Origin: Allotamlana fucoidanivorans
Lineage (GTDB): Bacteria; Bacteroidota; Bacteroidia; Flavobacteriales; Flavobacteriaceae
DNA length: 64,000 bases
Reading direction: 5' to 3'
NCBI RefSeq assembly: GCF_045788535.1
Contig: NZ_CP074074.1
Location: 2,170,001-2,234,000 of the forward strand
How positions within the stretch are numbered: the first letter of the stretch is position 1; every line of letters starts with the position of its first letter. The notes beneath the pieces are model-generated. The model saw only the letters and a program-made list of their open reading frames with translations, ran no database searches and was not told the origin of the DNA. Positions 18,265-26,889 of the stretch are shown one piece after another. A program made the position numbers and the translations under genes.

Positions 18265-18987
18265 ATGAAAAAGTATATATATATATTCATAGGACTAATA
18301 GTATTATCATGTAGTGGAGGTGGCGATGATCCTGTAGATCCGGGGCCAGATCCGGGGCCAGATCCAGGGCCATCAACAAATACGGCCCCAACGGTTCCTA
18401 CTTTAGGTACTCCAACCAATGGTCAGTTATGTATAGATAATAATTTAAGTTTTACATGGAATGCTTCAACCGATGCAGAAGGAGATGCTATAAAGTATAC
18501 TATAGAAGTATCAAGAAATGATACTTTTACTCAGATAACACATAGTTTTAATAATCTAGAGGCTCCAACAAGAACAATATTATTAGAGCGAGGCATAATT
18601 TATTATTGGCGTGTCAAGGCAACAGATAGCAAGAACAAGTCGAGTGCATATTCATCGGTATTTCAGTTTTATACAGAGGGTTATGGTGAAGAGAACCATT
18701 TACCATATCCTCCAACATTGATACAACCTGCAATGGATGCGACGATTAAGGGCGGTTCAGTATTTTTAGCATGGGGATCAACCGATGTAGATGGTGATGC
18801 CTTAACCTTTGATGTTTATTTAGACACCAATAATCCGCCAACAACGGCAATAGTAACGGGTCATACTGATAAAGATTATATGACTTCTACTTTATTAGGA
18901 GGAACAACATACTATTGGAAAGTTGTAGCAAAAGATGACAAAGGAGCCTCATCTATAGGACAGGTTTGGAGTTTTACAACAGAATAA
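18265..18987 (+). CDS. Fn3-like surface lipoprotein paired with beta-helix enzyme (copy 1)
   Basis: A 240-residue lipoprotein: Cys16 in VLSCSGGGDD, whose following Ser-Gly and acidic residues fit Bacteroidota surface export. A DPGP repeat linker (about residues 25-36) spaces two fibronectin-III-like domains (about 42-135 and 145-240), each ending in the YYWRVKATD / YYWKVVAKD strand motif. There is no catalytic motif. The gene starts 2 bp after the stop of the T9SS beta-helix gene, so translation is probably coupled, and the pairing is preserved in the second copy. The same Fn3 style recurs in the lipoproteins at 28812 and 30458. A plausible but untested role is holding the enzyme or glycan at the cell surface. 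Confidence 0.8.
   Translation: MKKYIYIFIGLIVLSCSGGGDDPVDPGPDPGPDPGPSTNTAPTVPTLGTPTNGQLCIDNNLSFTWNASTDAEGDAIKYTIEVSRNDTFTQITHSFNNLEAPTRTILLERGIIYYWRVKATDSKNKSSAYSSVFQFYTEGYGEENHLPYPPTLIQPAMDATIKGGSVFLAWGSTDVDGDALTFDVYLDTNNPPTTAIVTGHTDKDYMTSTLLGGTTYYWKVVAKDDKGASSIGQVWSFTTE
18337..18372 (+). repeat. 12-bp minisatellite encoding DPGP linker (copy 1)
   Basis: Three tandem 12-bp units (gatccggggcca twice, then one variant) encode DPGPDPGPDPGP directly after the lipoprotein anchor. The GC-rich units stand out from the AT-rich surroundings and could change number by slippage, altering linker length in frame. Confidence 0.85.
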
Positions 18988-19021
18988 TTATTAAAGTATA
19001 CTAAATAAGATAATACCAATA

Positions 19022-22003
19022 ATGAAAGGATATAAAAAAAGAGAATCGTTGATAATGTTTGTGATTTGTATGTTTTGTATTGTAATTAATGCACAAACAG
19101 AACTTTATGTAGCTACCAATGGTAATGATGCCAATTCGGGTACCATAGATAGTCCATTGGCAACAATGATTGGCGCAAGAGACAAGGCTAGAAGTACAGG
19201 TATTAAGACCATTTATATTCGTGGTGGGCGCTATAATTTTGATACCACCTGCACCCTTGATTCACAGGACTCAGGTCTTACAATTAGTGGTTACCAAAAC
19301 GAAAAAGTAATTTTTGATGGTAGTCAATTCATTGATGCAGATAAATTTCAATTGGTTACTGACGGCGGAATGTTAGCCAAACTTCATGCCAAGGCACAGG
19401 GTAAAGTTTATTCGCAGTTAATAACAGATAGTGGTTTAAAAGCAATTTTAGATAAAAATACGGCACAACTTTCTATAGATGATAAAATGGCAACAGTAGC
19501 CAGATATCCTAATATTGGGTTTGCTCATATAAATGTGTCTACAGTGTCTGGGGAGACTGTAAATGAAGAAGGAACACACGATAGCCCTAAAGGAGCCTCA
19601 TTCAAGTTGCGAGAAAATATTGATGGAGCAAAATGGAGCTCAGAAATTAATAGGGTAAAAAAAATGCATATAAAAGGATACATTTCTGCAGATTGGCTTA
19701 AAGAAAATCATCCTGTAAACGCCGTTGAAGCTGATGGTACGATAAGGCTTCGTGATGGATCTCGGTATGGTATTAAAGATGGTGCAGCACATGTAAGTAG
19801 ATTGTTTTTTTACCATCTTTTATGCGAATTAGATGAACCCGGAGAATGGTATTATGATTCTACAGATTCTAGGTTGTATTTGTGGCCACAAACACAGCTT
19901 ACAAGTAACAGTTCAATTGGCGTTTGGGCAGGGCCTCAACGTTTTGAGATTAATGATGCTCAAGATATTCAGATAAAAAAAATGACGATACAGAACTTAG
20001 GTGCTGGTAATAATGGAGATGCAGCCATTAATGTTAAAGGTTCAAGTAAAAATATTTTGGTCGCTGGTGTAACGTTTAGATATATAGCAGAACCTATATT
20101 ATCATTGAATTTTCTTGATGATACCAGGAATTGCAGAGCTACTAGCTGTGATTTTTATGATGTTCCAAATAACATTCGTTTATATGGCGGAGGTATTACT
20201 TCAACGTCTGTGGAATATGGAAATAATATAGTTGAGAATTGTCATTTTACACAGGTTTATTCTAAAGATTTTTATGGAAAAGCAGTTGGTATAAGAGGGG
20301 CAGGAAATATTTTTAGAAACAACTTAATTCATAATATGAATGGTCAGCCTTTAACACATACAGGATCAGATCATATTATTGAGCTTAATGAGGCTTTTAA
20401 CATTGGTATAGAAGAAGGTGATGGAGGTGCATTCTATACTGGAGGGGATATCTGGTCATTCGGAAATGTTTTAAGACATAATTTTATACATCATAACATG
20501 ACCGTACCTGGTTTATTAGGTAAAGGAGGGATACATATTGATGATGTTGATGCGGGAGACCAAATTTATGAGAACGTATTCTATAAAGGTGGTTGGGCAT
20601 CGGTTAAAATGAATAAGGCTGGCGGACATTCTATTAGAAGTAATGTTATGATCGAACCGTATATTGGTATTAGAAATAATAGTAATGGTTTAACTTCCAA
20701 TTATGATACGGCAATGAATTATTTAACAACTGATCCAACGAATACCATTAAGGCGAATTATATGGGTAGAATGCTTAAAGAGATAGGTGTGTCAGGATGG
20801 CAAAGTGGATTAACGGCAGATAATTGGCCAGATAGAGTAGAAAACTTTTGGTATTTAAGATATCCTAAAATGAAAGAGTTATATGAGGCACTTAACACAA
20901 ATAATAGTCTGGGAGGATATGCAACTGATTTTACGGATAATATGTTTTACGGTGTGATATTACGAGAATACACCACATCTTCTTTAAATCTTGAAACAAT
21001 AACAGGAACACAGAATGTTACTTTAGATATGTTTGCGAATCCCAGTTCCTTAAATTTTAAGTTCAAGGCGCCACGGCCTAGTTATGCGCCAGATATACCG
21101 TTTGAGAACATAGGGTTATATTCTGATGAATACCGATGTGCCCTACCAGATAAAAATGTGTATCGTCAAAAAGTTAAGCAACGTTTTGATGGGCGGCCTT
21201 GTCATAGTAGTTCAGCATCATACGATTTTAATTCCATTAACGAATTGCTCTACTACAATTCAGGTGAAGTGGTTTATAAGTTAGCGCCTTGTTTAGGAGC
21301 GGTAGAAGAAGTAGGCGATGACACTTATGTATTAAAGGCAATAGGAGAGACCTGTCCAGATAAGGGCAATGGTCAATTAAAGATAGAAGCAAAAGACATA
21401 GGGAATTATAAAGCAAGCCTAAATGGAGGTGCCGATATTAATTTCACTAGTGATTGGATTATAGAAAACCTTTCTCCTGGAGATCATGAAGTATGTATCA
21501 CCAATGCGTCAACAAATACAGTTCAGTGTTTTGGATTTACAATAGAAGCGGGCTCATCGGTTACAGGTAAGACCAGTGCAACCAAGCAAGGTGTGAATAT
21601 AGAAATTACAGAGGGAACGGCTCCGTTTGCAGTTATGGTTAATGGTGATATGATTATGGAGACTTCTTCTCACGCATTTTTTGTAAATGCGAATTATGGT
21701 GATCTGGTAGAGGTAAGTACCAGTGTGGTTTGTGAAGGTAAAATCACAACAACCATGGATGGTATTTTAAAAGTATCACCAAATCCAACACAGGGCGAAT
21801 TTGAGATACAATTATCTATGCCATTAAAAACAGTAACAGTTGGGGTTTATAATCTATATTCACAGTTAATATCATCAAAGTCATATATTGTAAACGGAGG
21901 TAGGATACAGATAGATATTACAGGCAAACCAGCGGGTATTTACTTTGCTGTACTGCAATTAGGAGGCGATAAGCCGAAGGTTTTAAAAATAATAAAGGAA
22001 TAA
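19022..22003 (+). CDS. Secreted right-handed beta-helix enzyme, GH141-like, with T9SS sorting domain (copy 2)
   Basis: A 993-residue paralogue of the protein at 15251, with its own signal peptide (CIVINAQ) but an almost identical beginning of the mature chain and an identical C-terminal portion including the T9SS sorting domain. The middle (roughly residues 115-675) is related but clearly diverged, e.g. DDTRNCRATSCDFYDVPNN against WHDVRDSKVLSCDFYDVSNN. The CELDEPGEWYYD motif and the acidic VEEGDGG-like motif (IEEGDGGAFYTGG, Glu464, Glu465, Asp467) are kept, so both copies are probably active, perhaps on different linkages or sulfation patterns. It lies 34 bp after the first lipoprotein gene and 2 bp before the second. 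Confidence 0.75.
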   Translation: MKGYKKRESLIMFVICMFCIVINAQTELYVATNGNDANSGTIDSPLATMIGARDKARSTGIKTIYIRGGRYNFDTTCTLDSQDSGLTISGYQNEKVIFDGSQFIDADKFQLVTDGGMLAKLHAKAQGKVYSQLITDSGLKAILDKNTAQLSIDDKMATVARYPNIGFAHINVSTVSGETVNEEGTHDSPKGASFKLRENIDGAKWSSEINRVKKMHIKGYISADWLKENHPVNAVEADGTIRLRDGSRYGIKDGAAHVSRLFFYHLLCELDEPGEWYYDSTDSRLYLWPQTQLTSNSSIGVWAGPQRFEINDAQDIQIKKMTIQNLGAGNNGDAAINVKGSSKNILVAGVTFRYIAEPILSLNFLDDTRNCRATSCDFYDVPNNIRLYGGGITSTSVEYGNNIVENCHFTQVYSKDFYGKAVGIRGAGNIFRNNLIHNMNGQPLTHTGSDHIIELNEAFNIGIEEGDGGAFYTGGDIWSFGNVLRHNFIHHNMTVPGLLGKGGIHIDDVDAGDQIYENVFYKGGWASVKMNKAGGHSIRSNVMIEPYIGIRNNSNGLTSNYDTAMNYLTTDPTNTIKANYMGRMLKEIGVSGWQSGLTADNWPDRVENFWYLRYPKMKELYEALNTNNSLGGYATDFTDNMFYGVILREYTTSSLNLETITGTQNVTLDMFANPSSLNFKFKAPRPSYAPDIPFENIGLYSDEYRCALPDKNVYRQKVKQRFDGRPCHSSSASYDFNSINELLYYNSGEVVYKLAPCLGAVEEVGDDTYVLKAIGETCPDKGNGQLKIEAKDIGNYKASLNGGADINFTSDWIIENLSPGDHEVCITNASTNTVQCFGFTIEAGSSVTGKTSATKQGVNIEITEGTAPFAVMVNGDMIMETSSHAFFVNANYGDLVEVSTSVVCEGKITTTMDGILKVSPNPTQGEFEIQLSMPLKTVTVGVYNLYSQLISSKSYIVNGGRIQIDITGKPAGIYFAVLQLGGDKPKVLKIIKE
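19091..19359 (+). repeat. Duplicated block 1, copy 2
   Basis: Partner of 15341-15609; two base differences by eye over 269 bp. Confidence 0.9.
21046..21194 (+). repeat. Duplicated block 2, copy 2
   Basis: Partner of 17308-17456; one base difference by eye over 149 bp. Confidence 0.88.
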
Positions 22004-22005
22004 AA

Positions 22006-22728
22006 ATGAAAAAGTATATATATATATTCATAGGACTAATAGTATTATCATGTAGTGGCGGTGGCGATGATCCTGTAGATCCGGGGCCAGATCCGGGGCC
22101 AGATCCAGGGCCATCAACAAATACGGCCCCAACGGTTCCTACTTTAGGTACTCCAACCAATGGTCAGTTATGTATAGATAATAATTTAAGTTTTACATGG
22201 AATGCTTCAACCGATGCAGAAGGAGATACTATAAAGTATACTATAGAAGTATCAAGAAATGATACTTTTACTCAGATAACACATAGTTTTAATAATCTAG
22301 AGGCTCCAACAAGAACAATATTATTAGAGCGAGGCATAATTTATTATTGGCGTGTCAAGGCAACAGATAGCAAGAACAAGTCGAGTGCATATTCATCGGT
22401 ATTTCAGTTTTATACAGAGGGTTATGGTGAAGAGAACCATTTACCATATCCTCCAACATTGATACAACCTGCAATGGATGCGACGATTAAGGGCGGTTCA
22501 GTATTTTTAGCATGGGGATCAACCGATGTAGATGGTGATGCCTTAACCTTTGATGTTTATTTAGACACCAATAATCCGCCAACAACGGCAATAGTAACGG
22601 GTCATACTGATAAAGATTATATGATTTCTACTTTATTAGGAGGAACAACATACTATTGGAAAGTTGTAGCAAAAGATGACAAAGGAGCCTCATCTATAGG
22701 ACAGGTTTGGAGTTTTACAACAGAATAA
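22006..22728 (+). CDS. Fn3-like surface lipoprotein paired with beta-helix enzyme (copy 2)
   Basis: A 240-residue lipoprotein that differs from the one at 18265 at only two residues seen by eye (Ala to Thr in DAEGDxIKY, Thr to Ile in DYMxST). The Cys16 anchor, the DPGP linker and the two Fn3-like domains are unchanged. It starts 2 bp after the stop of the second beta-helix gene, exactly as in copy 1. Near identity, in contrast to the diverged enzyme middles, indicates recent duplication or continuing gene conversion. No known function; a surface scaffold or glycan-binding role is inferred. Confidence 0.8.
   Translation: MKKYIYIFIGLIVLSCSGGGDDPVDPGPDPGPDPGPSTNTAPTVPTLGTPTNGQLCIDNNLSFTWNASTDAEGDTIKYTIEVSRNDTFTQITHSFNNLEAPTRTILLERGIIYYWRVKATDSKNKSSAYSSVFQFYTEGYGEENHLPYPPTLIQPAMDATIKGGSVFLAWGSTDVDGDALTFDVYLDTNNPPTTAIVTGHTDKDYMISTLLGGTTYYWKVVAKDDKGASSIGQVWSFTTE
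22078..22113 (+). repeat. 12-bp minisatellite encoding DPGP linker (copy 2)
   Basis: Same three-unit array as 18337-18372, in the second lipoprotein copy and with the same unit number. Confidence 0.85.
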
Positions 22729-22937
22729 ATTTTGTTTAGTTAATGTTAATTGTTTATTAGCGTATAATCCATGGGTTGTGCGCTTTTATTTATAATGCGA
22801 GGATATTAACTTTTTGTGTGGTCTAGCAAAAAGCAATAATAAAAAGATTTTTAAATTAAGATAAATTAGTATTTGGTGACAAGTATATACTTACAAAAAG
22901 ACACCATAAGAGCAAAACGATTAAAAAGCCTATAAAA

Positions 22938-25370
22938 ATGAAGCAAATAAAAATTAGCTTAATGGTAATTGCGTTAGCGGGAATTGTTGGTTCATTATTT
23001 TCTCAGCAACGTTTCAATACAATCAATCAGAAACCACATTATGTTCCAGAGTACAGTAATTCGTATACACAAAACCAATTAGCTCCAATATTAAAGCCAG
23101 GTAAAGTGTTTTATGTTTCTACTAATGGCGATGATAAAAATGAAGGGACTCATGAGTTACCATTTAGAACTATTACTGCAGCTAGAAATGCTGTGAGAAA
23201 TTTAAAATCTTCAAAGGGATTGCCAGCAGGTGGTGTTCACGTCATACTAATGTCTGGTAATTATCAAATAGATAACGCGGTTAATTTTACATCTGAAGAC
23301 TCAGGTACTAAAGAAGCCCCTATAGTGTATCGAGGTATTAAACGAGGCGATGTTGTACTGTCTGGAGGTTTGAATGTTGATACCAAAAAGCTAAAAGTTG
23401 TAAAGAACAAAAAAATATTAAGCTATTTACATCCAAAGGCCAAGGGAAATGTAATGAGCATAAGTTTGTCTAAAAATGAGGTTTCTTCATACTTTCCTGG
23501 AGAAGGTAGTTATGGACAGATTTCTATGAACGGACATATGTTGCAACTTGCCCAATGGCCCAATAGGGGGTATAATCATATAGGAGAAATTCTTGAAGAG
23601 GGGCCCACAACACGTTGGTTAAAACCAGGAGAAGAGCCCATGTCTTATTCAAAAGAAAATCCAACAGGGGGTAAGTTTGTTTTTAAAGAAACACTGTCTC
23701 CGTTAGTTATACAAGAATTTGAAAGAACGAAGGATATGCGTGCTCAGGGTTACTTTCATAACGATTGGTATTTTCAAGATGAACCTGTTGGGCAAATAGA
23801 AAATAATGTGGTTCAGCTGCTACATCATACGCGTTACGGTATAGTGAATAAAATAAAGACCATACCAAGACGTGTAAGATTATTTAATGTTTTGGCAGAA
23901 TTAGATGAACCTGGTGAATGGTATTTTGATAAGAAAGAACAGCAACTTTACATTTGGCCCATTAAAGGTTTTGAGGCTGGAAAATCAACATTAACAATAA
24001 TTGGTGAACAAGGCTTAGAAGATAAGGAATCTGTTTTATTAAATGAATCAAAACCCACTAATACACCTGCGTTGATAAATTTTGAAGATACGGAATTTAT
24101 TACATTTAAAAACTTGATTATTGAAAACACAGGAGATTTGTCTTTTTCTATAACAGGTGGGAAATATAATTTAATAGCGGGGAGTACTATTCGTAATGGT
24201 TTAGGCAGAGGCGTAAACATTAATGGCGGTGAGTATAATGGTATTTCTGGTTGCGATTTTTATGATTTATATTCTGCATTTAGTATTAATGGTGGTGATT
24301 TGGTCAGTTTAACACCATGTTACAATTTTGCTACCAATAATATAGTTCGAAATTGTCGTTTAAGAGGATATGGCGTTATTGGTCTTAACGGAGTTGGGAT
24401 TTATTTTGGACATAATTTATTACATGATATGAATGGAGCGGTTTCATACAAAACCGTTAATTTGTTAATGGAATATAATGAATTTTATAACATTGGTTAT
24501 GAAATGGGTGATTTTAACGTTGCCTATTGCGGAGCCCAATGGTATACTATGAATAATGTATTGCGTTATAATTTTGTGCATCACCTTATTGAACCAGGAG
24601 GGCATCCTATAACAGGTTTTAGAAATGATGATAATGGAGCCGGTATGAAGGTTTATGGAAACGTGTTTTACAGATCGGGTAGAGGAAGTTGTATATTTCA
24701 TGGATTCTTAAATGATTTTGAGAATAATATAAGTATTGATGCTGCTATCATGTGGTGGACATTAAAGAAGCCTATAACCCAAGAAGGTATTCAAAAAAAA
24801 TGGGATGATTTATCTAGATTTGGAAGAGATCTTCCTAAAGGAGATAAGGGCGATTATATATATATTATGGAACAAAAAATAGGTAAAGATGGATGGAAAA
24901 AAGGGGTTTGGAAAGAAACGTTTCCTGAGTTAGAAGAAACTATTGATAAAAACCCATGGGCACAGACCAACTGTACTGTAAGTGATAATTATATTTTTGA
25001 TATAAGAAAACCTATATATGTTCACGGTGGCTCTGGAACTGTTGAAGGTTTAGAAAGTAAAAAATCTGGATATTATACGGATTTGCCGAGGGATGAAATT
25101 TTTGAGTATCCAAAAACTATAAGTTTAGAGGCATTTGAAAATGTGGAGACATTAAACTTTTCTTTCAAGGAAAGTTTTGTGCCCATGGAAAATTTCAAAA
25201 CCATTCCATTTGATAACATAGGTTTAGAAAAAGATGAGTTTAGAACAGAGGTTCCAAATAGAAGTGAGTACCGATCAAAAATTTATGAGCGTTTTAAAAA
25301 TGACAAAGGTGGCCGGTACAACGCAAAAACAGTAAACTCTAGGTATCCAGTACCAAGTTATTTAGAATAA
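22938..25370 (+). CDS. Secreted beta-helix enzyme, GH141-like, without T9SS tail
   Basis: An 810-residue secreted protein (signal peptide ending near LFSQ). It begins with VFYVSTNGDDKNEGT and carries ELDEPGEWYFDKKEQQLYIWP in the same relative place as the beta-helix paralogues, but overall similarity is low, so it represents a separate lineage within the same fold. The acidic motif is YEMGDFNVAYCG (Glu522, Asp525) in place of EEGDGGAIY. It has neither a lipobox nor a C-terminal sorting domain, and ends soon after the FENIGL-like FDNIGLEKDEFR motif. It should therefore be periplasmic while its relatives are exported to the surface, implying sequential action. It is preceded by a 209-bp gap and followed by a terminator. 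GH141-like assignment is by motif resemblance only. Confidence 0.72.
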   Translation: MKQIKISLMVIALAGIVGSLFSQQRFNTINQKPHYVPEYSNSYTQNQLAPILKPGKVFYVSTNGDDKNEGTHELPFRTITAARNAVRNLKSSKGLPAGGVHVILMSGNYQIDNAVNFTSEDSGTKEAPIVYRGIKRGDVVLSGGLNVDTKKLKVVKNKKILSYLHPKAKGNVMSISLSKNEVSSYFPGEGSYGQISMNGHMLQLAQWPNRGYNHIGEILEEGPTTRWLKPGEEPMSYSKENPTGGKFVFKETLSPLVIQEFERTKDMRAQGYFHNDWYFQDEPVGQIENNVVQLLHHTRYGIVNKIKTIPRRVRLFNVLAELDEPGEWYFDKKEQQLYIWPIKGFEAGKSTLTIIGEQGLEDKESVLLNESKPTNTPALINFEDTEFITFKNLIIENTGDLSFSITGGKYNLIAGSTIRNGLGRGVNINGGEYNGISGCDFYDLYSAFSINGGDLVSLTPCYNFATNNIVRNCRLRGYGVIGLNGVGIYFGHNLLHDMNGAVSYKTVNLLMEYNEFYNIGYEMGDFNVAYCGAQWYTMNNVLRYNFVHHLIEPGGHPITGFRNDDNGAGMKVYGNVFYRSGRGSCIFHGFLNDFENNISIDAAIMWWTLKKPITQEGIQKKWDDLSRFGRDLPKGDKGDYIYIMEQKIGKDGWKKGVWKETFPELEETIDKNPWAQTNCTVSDNYIFDIRKPIYVHGGSGTVEGLESKKSGYYTDLPRDEIFEYPKTISLEAFENVETLNFSFKESFVPMENFKTIPFDNIGLEKDEFRTEVPNRSEYRSKIYERFKNDKGGRYNAKTVNSRYPVPSYLE

Positions 25371-25394
25371 TTAGTAGAAATTAATATTTAAAAA

Positions 25395-25433
25395 AATAAG
25401 AGCCCCGATGTTTTAACATCGGGGTTCTTATTT
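25395..25433 (+). terminator. Rho-independent terminator
   Basis: AGCCCCGATG-ttttaa-CATCGGGGTTCT hairpin with flanking AATAAGA/TCTTATT pairs, followed by a run of T. It closes the enzyme run ending with the beta-helix gene at 25370. Confidence 0.9.
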
Positions 25434-25467
25434 TTCATGGATGCCAGAATCTAAATAAAAATAAATT

Positions 25468-25632
25468 AATACCATTTGTGATTTGAATTTACTGTAAAAT
25501 AAAATGATGATTTTTTTTCTTTATTTGAGTTTAAAAAATCAAGCATAGCTATAGCTACGGTTTCTTTTATAAATAAAAAGGAAAGGGAAAAAGGTTATTT
25601 TACTACGGTAAATTCGAGTTATAAATGGTATA
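25468..25632. repeat. Long imperfect inverted repeat, MITE-like or RNA hairpin
   Basis: An arm starting ATACCATTTGTGATTTG (about 25468-25503) pairs imperfectly with the sequence ending at about 25632 (AAATTCGAGTTATAAATGGTAT). The inner parts also pair (TTTTCTTTATTTG with AAATAAAAAGGAAA), so the whole 165 bp can fold as one stem. There is no coding capacity. It resembles a small palindromic mobile element, but only one copy lies in this window. Confidence 0.5.
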
Positions 25633-25938
25633 AAGCGAGATTAATATAGAAAAAATCAATTTTGCTTGTATATAGCATAAAGATCTTGCAAAACATATTG
25701 CTTTAAAGAGGTTGCACTGCATTTATTTTGATATAAGTCAGTATGCTTCAGAAAATGAGCTGTAAATAGTATTTTTTAGAATTTAACCAAGTTTATATTC
25801 TTAAATGGGCGTATGAATAGTTTGTGTATTATTATGAACATTTTAACCCCCTTAAAAAAGAGTAAAAATCATAATATTTGGTAAAGCTTATTATTATAAG
25901 TGTAATTAATAGATTAATTAAACTAAAACCAAGTACTT

Positions 25939-26793
25939 ATGAAAACAAAATTACTCAAAGCAATACTTTTTGTATTTGCATTTGCAATGTTTCAAACATC
26001 TTTTGCTCAGTTGGTAAATGTGCCATTGTCAAATGCAACGGCAGGATTACCTCATTATACAAATGGGACACGTGATGTGCCAAGTTATAATATAGATGAC
26101 ACGTTCGCTTATGATCCAAGTAGTCCAACAACTCCTTACCCTAATTGTAATGCTAGTAATACGGATAATTATTATTTAACACAAAATGTTGCAGATCAAA
26201 ATTGGTGGGCATGTGAAGTAGCTATTCCATCAGGAAAGTCACTAAAATATCTTGATTTTTATGGGAGAGATGGAAAATATACCAATTCGGGGCAATTAAA
26301 TAGATGGAGAAATTTAACGATTACTTTATCTGATGGAGTTAACACAGAGGTTAAAACCTGGGCAGGTATAGCTGATGCTACAGCAGCAGATGACGATCCT
26401 AAGAATTATGCACAAATGGATTTTGCGGCTCAAGAATTTTCTTCGGCTATGTTACAAAATGCTACAAGTATAAGACTTGATCTTAATAGTACGGCAATGC
26501 ATCTAGAATTCATGGAAATGAGACTGTCTGCCGATACCACTTTAGGCACCGATGATTTTAGTGCTACCAGTATAGTTGTTAGCCCTAATCCAGTAAGAAG
26601 TGGAGAGCAGTTAACAATTAATTTAAGCAACTCAAACACTCAAACTCTAGAAGTATATTCTATTGTTGGTGCGTTGCTTTACCAAACAAAAGTGTATGAT
26701 AATGTACTTTCTTTAGATTACAGTATATTTCCTTCCTCTGGTTTATACCTCGTAAAAGTGGGTAGTGCTGTTTCTAAAATACTTGTAGAGTAA
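25939..26793 (+). CDS. Small T9SS-exported protein, putative carbohydrate-binding module
   Basis: A 284-residue protein with signal peptide ending at SFAQ (residue 24). A single domain spans about 25-200 and a T9SS sorting domain spans about 212-284 (VVSPNPVRSGEQL). The middle has NWWACEVAI, LDFYGRDGKY and RWRNLTITLSDG, an order reminiscent of F5/8-type C and fucolectin-like domains, where WWxVDL and xRxDxxxxRLxxxxVxVSD recur. No catalytic motif is evident. It may be a free surface lectin that retains the glycan, or bind fucose, but this rests on motif resemblance. It stands alone between two terminators, so it forms its own transcription unit. Confidence 0.65.
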   Translation: MKTKLLKAILFVFAFAMFQTSFAQLVNVPLSNATAGLPHYTNGTRDVPSYNIDDTFAYDPSSPTTPYPNCNASNTDNYYLTQNVADQNWWACEVAIPSGKSLKYLDFYGRDGKYTNSGQLNRWRNLTITLSDGVNTEVKTWAGIADATAADDDPKNYAQMDFAAQEFSSAMLQNATSIRLDLNSTAMHLEFMEMRLSADTTLGTDDFSATSIVVSPNPVRSGEQLTINLSNSNTQTLEVYSIVGALLYQTKVYDNVLSLDYSIFPSSGLYLVKVGSAVSKILVE

Positions 26794-26828
26794 AAAGCAC
26801 AAGTAATATCTTTTTGTTAGTTACTATT

Positions 26829-26857
26829 AAAACATCTTGGTTCTATCAAGATGTTTT
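26829..26857 (+). terminator. Rho-independent terminator
   Basis: Perfect 11-bp stem AAAACATCTTG / CAAGATGTTTT around a 7-nt loop, 36 bp after the stop of the putative lectin, followed by a T-rich stretch. Confidence 0.85.
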
Positions 26858-26889
26858 ATAGTTTTACTGTATTTAAATCCAATTGAAAG

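Larger units (their letters stand above)
17510..18987 (+). repeat. Duplicated block 3, copy 1
   Basis: 1478 bp covering the C-terminal third of the beta-helix gene and the whole lipoprotein gene. It matches 21251-22728 with about three base differences by eye, and homology stops at the lipoprotein stop codon. Confidence 0.92.
21251..22728 (+). repeat. Duplicated block 3, copy 2
   Basis: Partner of 17510-18987; about three base differences by eye over 1478 bp, two of which change amino acids in the lipoprotein. Confidence 0.92.
25371..25938. other. 568-bp intergenic region
   Basis: Holds the terminator at 25395-25433 and the long imperfect palindrome at 25468-25632. The remaining AT-rich sequence up to 25938 presumably contains the promoter of the next gene, but no exact TAnnTTTG element was found. 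No protein-coding signal seen. Confidence 0.7.

Noticed and set aside
18177..18419. Minus-strand frame encoding a Gly/Pro/Ser-rich peptide, repeated exactly at 21918-22160
   Set aside because: It is antisense to the DPGP linker and duplicated only because the underlying DNA is duplicated.
15251..22728. Assembly artefact explaining the duplicated pair
   Set aside because: The identical blocks alternate with clearly diverged segments and differ by a few bases, which a simple assembly duplication would not give; a chimeric join is not fully excluded.
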